A stretch of DNA of 64,000 bases, from contig LR746272.1 in assembly GCA_902729315.2 (NCBI GenBank), positions 2,638,035 to 2,702,034 of the forward strand, in the 5' to 3' direction. This document shows, piece after piece, positions 61,510 through 64,000 of the stretch (its first letter is position 1; each line of letters opens with the position of its first letter). Below the pieces are notes generated by a model. The model saw nothing but the letters and a program-made list of their open reading frames with translations, did not search any database and was not told the DNA's origin. The stretch is from Spirodela intermedia (taxonomy: Eukaryota; Streptophyta; Magnoliopsida; Alismatales; Araceae). The position numbers and the translations under genes were made by a program.

Positions 61510-64000
61510 TTATCCATCTTCCACGAAGGTTCTTCTGACGAAGTCACGGAATCTCTTCGAGTAGAGCTTCGGGTCAACGGCGGAGATGGAGGCGGGATCG
61601 ACTTGCAGAGACTTGTAGGCGTGCTCCAGCCTCTTGCTGATGTCGTAGCCCTGGAGAATGTCGATGATCCCGAAGTAGAGGACGGCGTCACGGGCCTTCC
61701 CCTGCTGGGACAGCAGGTACTCGCTGTAGGAAGCGCTCCGGGATATTTGGATCGCCCTCGCCGGCATGTTCGAACCCAGACGGGTCACCGGCCGTCTGAA
61801 TTGACGTCAGAGAAGCAGAATCAATGAAAGGAAGAGCACGAAGAACACGAAGACGTGGAGTAATGTGGAAGCACTTACAGCCCATGAGGCGGCTTCAAGT
61901 CTCCATCTTCGGCCGGCCGTCCAACTCGAGATGGATTCATGCCACCTGAAGCATGACATTATGATTACTTTCAGTTAAGAATAATTTCTCAAACCTAATC
62001 TATAATCATGGCCCAGAAAGGAAAGAAAGAAAGACTAATCAGTAGTCATACCCGGCGATGGAGCATGCTGCAAGGAGCCCAATGCGTCGTCTCGGAAATG
62101 AACACCCACTAAGAGGCTGTAGTCCATGATGCCTTCAGCCTCCAAGAACTCACAGTCTCTGTCGATTTGCCTGGTCATGCACAAAGCTGTCATCAGAACG
62201 GAAAGAACAACGCCATAGCAGCGTCGATTGGGGTCCTGGGGAGAGGAGACTTACTCCAGAAGCTCCAGAAACCAGGACCGCTGTAGGCGGAACACGAAAT
62301 TGAGATCAAGATCCTTGAGAGTGGTCGTCTCGTCGATCTCCCCTTCCGCCTTGTCTGTCGTTCGACCATGGGAAGAACCTTTCAGGTCGAATCTCCTGTG
62401 GATGCGGTGCTCTGAGCAGAACAAGTTGCCCATTACTATGAAACGGACCTGGTTCCAATGGAGAAAAGGAGAGTGCAAATCTATCAAAATCTGGGCGCAA
62501 TCGAGAGCACCAAGCAATCGAGATGTATGCATACCTTCTGCCCCCCAATGGGTTTAACACAGTGGACGCCATAGAATCTTGTGACAAGCGAGTTCTTGTA
62601 CGTATTAACATGATGAAAGTAGCTGGGAAGCATCCTGACCAGCACCTGCGAGAACCAGATTCCAGAGAAGTCAGCAGGGTAGAAGACGATGCAACAGAGG
62701 AGAGGGAGTATGAGCAGAGATGAATGAACAGGGGTGTGGAGACTGACCTTGACTTCTGATTTTCTGACGGTTTTTATCATGAAGCGATCATCTTGAGTCA
62801 GATAGAAGAAACTCCCGCTCTTCCCAGGGGAGGACAGCTCCCTCAAAGCGTCGTTCCCGCAAATGGCCAGCATGTAATCAGCGGGATCCACAGCGAATAG
62901 TTTCCGGAGATGTCTGCCATGACGGCGGGGAAGGATCTCAGCATGGGAGACGCAGGCAAGACTGCGGGTGAGTTATCGGCAGTGGGAGGAGAGCACGTAC
63001 CTGAAGACCATGGGGCAGTAGTCCTTCCACCTGAACTCAACAGACTGGTGCGGTGGGGTAATCTTCGATCCTTCCGGAGGGAACCTGGTCCAGAACTTCT
63101 CCCTTGGATCGAAGTCCCCATGTCTGAGTTCCCTCATCTGGGTCGATGAAGCAAGCTTGCCAACCGAATACCTGAGAAGGTTTAGAAGAAGGAGAATCGA
63201 CCGACTGTTGAGCGAAGGATAACCTCTAGCAGCAAGCAATATGCAAGATGGAGATCTCAGAAGGCCGAGGAGGTCAGTCACCTGATACCCACTTGCAGGT
63301 TCAGCATCAGGTCATAATTCTTGTGGCCCTTGGAGATGGTCTGCCCCGGCTTCTTCGCCTCAGACACAGTGCCACAGCGGGGACTGCGCTGCGACTGTGG
63401 GTTCCTTTCTGCTCTTGCTTCCGCTTCTGCGCTAATCTTCTTCTCAACGGAGCTCCCATCACGGTACAGTATGGAAGCCTCGAGCGCGTCAACGATGTCG
63501 CAGGTGATTTCCCCAGCTTCGTCGTCAGATTCCCAAATGCAGATCCGGGGAAGGCTTTTCTCCGCGAGGCTAGACCTTCCCAGAGAGCCGTCCACTGAGA
63601 ACCGCTTCCCGGAACAGAGAAGACGGCGGTGGCCCTCATCCCCGGAGGAAGAGGGAGAAGAGAAGAAGAGCGAGCTAGAATTAGGGTTGGGAATGCTCTT
63701 CCATGGCGGATGAGGCGAGCAGCTTTGGTGGGCAGGGGTGTCGCCGGGGTAGAAATGACCGCGAAGCTGGCTCTGGTTCTTGGGGTCCTTCGTCCAGCTC
63801 CCGACGTAGCAGCTGCCGTCGGGCCAGGTGAAGACGCCGCCGCCCTTGGGGACCCCGTTCTCCCATTGGCCTTCGTACCGATTGCCGTTCGCCCACATCA
63901 GAACTCCCCTGCCGGAGATCACGCCACCGCGCCACTCGCCGGCGTACTGGCTCCCGTTCCTCCAGACGTATCTTCCATGCCCTTCCTGGAGGTTGCGCCG
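61510..64000 (-). CDS. PIP5K: Phosphatidylinositol-4-phosphate 5-kinase with MORN repeats, N-terminus outside window
   Basis: Visible exons: 63282-64000 (cut by the window edge, in frame), 63001-63171, 62748-62913, 62535-62645, 62255-62448, 62052-62170, 61879-61945, 61510-61795. They give 610 residues. At the left of the protein are MORN repeats ([36 protein letters not shown]), which in plant subfamily B enzymes bind phosphatidic acid and membranes. A linker follows, then the lipid kinase domain with [11 protein letters not shown] (ATP-binding lysine), [11 protein letters not shown] and IMDYSLLVG. The C-terminus carries the substrate/activation region ([25 protein letters not shown]). The enzyme makes PtdIns(4,5)P2 at the plasma membrane. 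The short exon 61879-61945 and its CT|gtaagt donor are fixed by phase. Which PIP5K paralogue it is cannot be decided here. Confidence 0.95.

Noticed and set aside
1..64000. CRISPR array, bacterial-type operon or defence system
   Set aside because: The window is a plant nuclear locus with spliced genes; no regularly spaced identical repeats were seen.

Overview
The window is nuclear DNA of a flowering plant. Every gene found is a recognisable plant family member, genes are split into many GT-AG exons, and introns and spacers are AT-rich. Several coding exons, above all the intronless PPR gene, are very GC-rich. That contrast is common in monocots, so a monocot is my best guess, but the sequence does not prove it. 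Coding models were built by hand from splice signals, reading phase and remembered family sequence. In each of the seven fully contained genes the exon lengths sum to a multiple of three with no internal stop.

Layout, left to right. (1) 67-6889, plus strand: 3' part of a chloroplast YgfZ/IBA57-type folate-dependent protein (At1g60990 type). (2) 7385-9217, minus: a DYW-class PPR RNA-editing protein resembling MEF10. (3) 9416-18309, minus: complete 17-exon SPT6-like transcription elongation factor with a GW-rich tail. (4) About 19.3-23.05 kb: a decayed, internally deleted Ty3/gypsy LTR retrotransposon. (5) 23556-29504, minus: oxysterol-binding-protein-related protein of the plant ORP1 group. 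(6) 30268-33976, minus: biotin holocarboxylase synthetase HCS1. (7) 34664-40484, plus: MPS1/TTK-type kinase, head to head with HCS1. (8) 41904-50303, minus: ASHR1-type MYND-SET protein. (9) 53389-58969, minus: plastid-type patatin-like lipase. (10) 61510-64000, minus: phosphatidylinositol-4-phosphate 5-kinase, whose N-terminus lies beyond the window.

The genes form no operon or pathway cluster. They are ordinary housekeeping and regulatory genes that happen to be neighbours: RNA editing, transcription elongation, sterol/lipid transfer, biotinylation, mitosis, histone or protein methylation, lipid hydrolysis and phosphoinositide signalling. I found no rRNA, tRNA, CRISPR array or novel multi-gene system.

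The observations most worth a second look are a perfect 17-bp inverted repeat carrying G-boxes in the HCS1/MPS1 divergent promoter, two GC-AG introns supported by protein phase, the sharp deletion junction inside the retrotransposon reverse transcriptase, and possible start-codon control in HCS1, MPS1 and the ORP gene.
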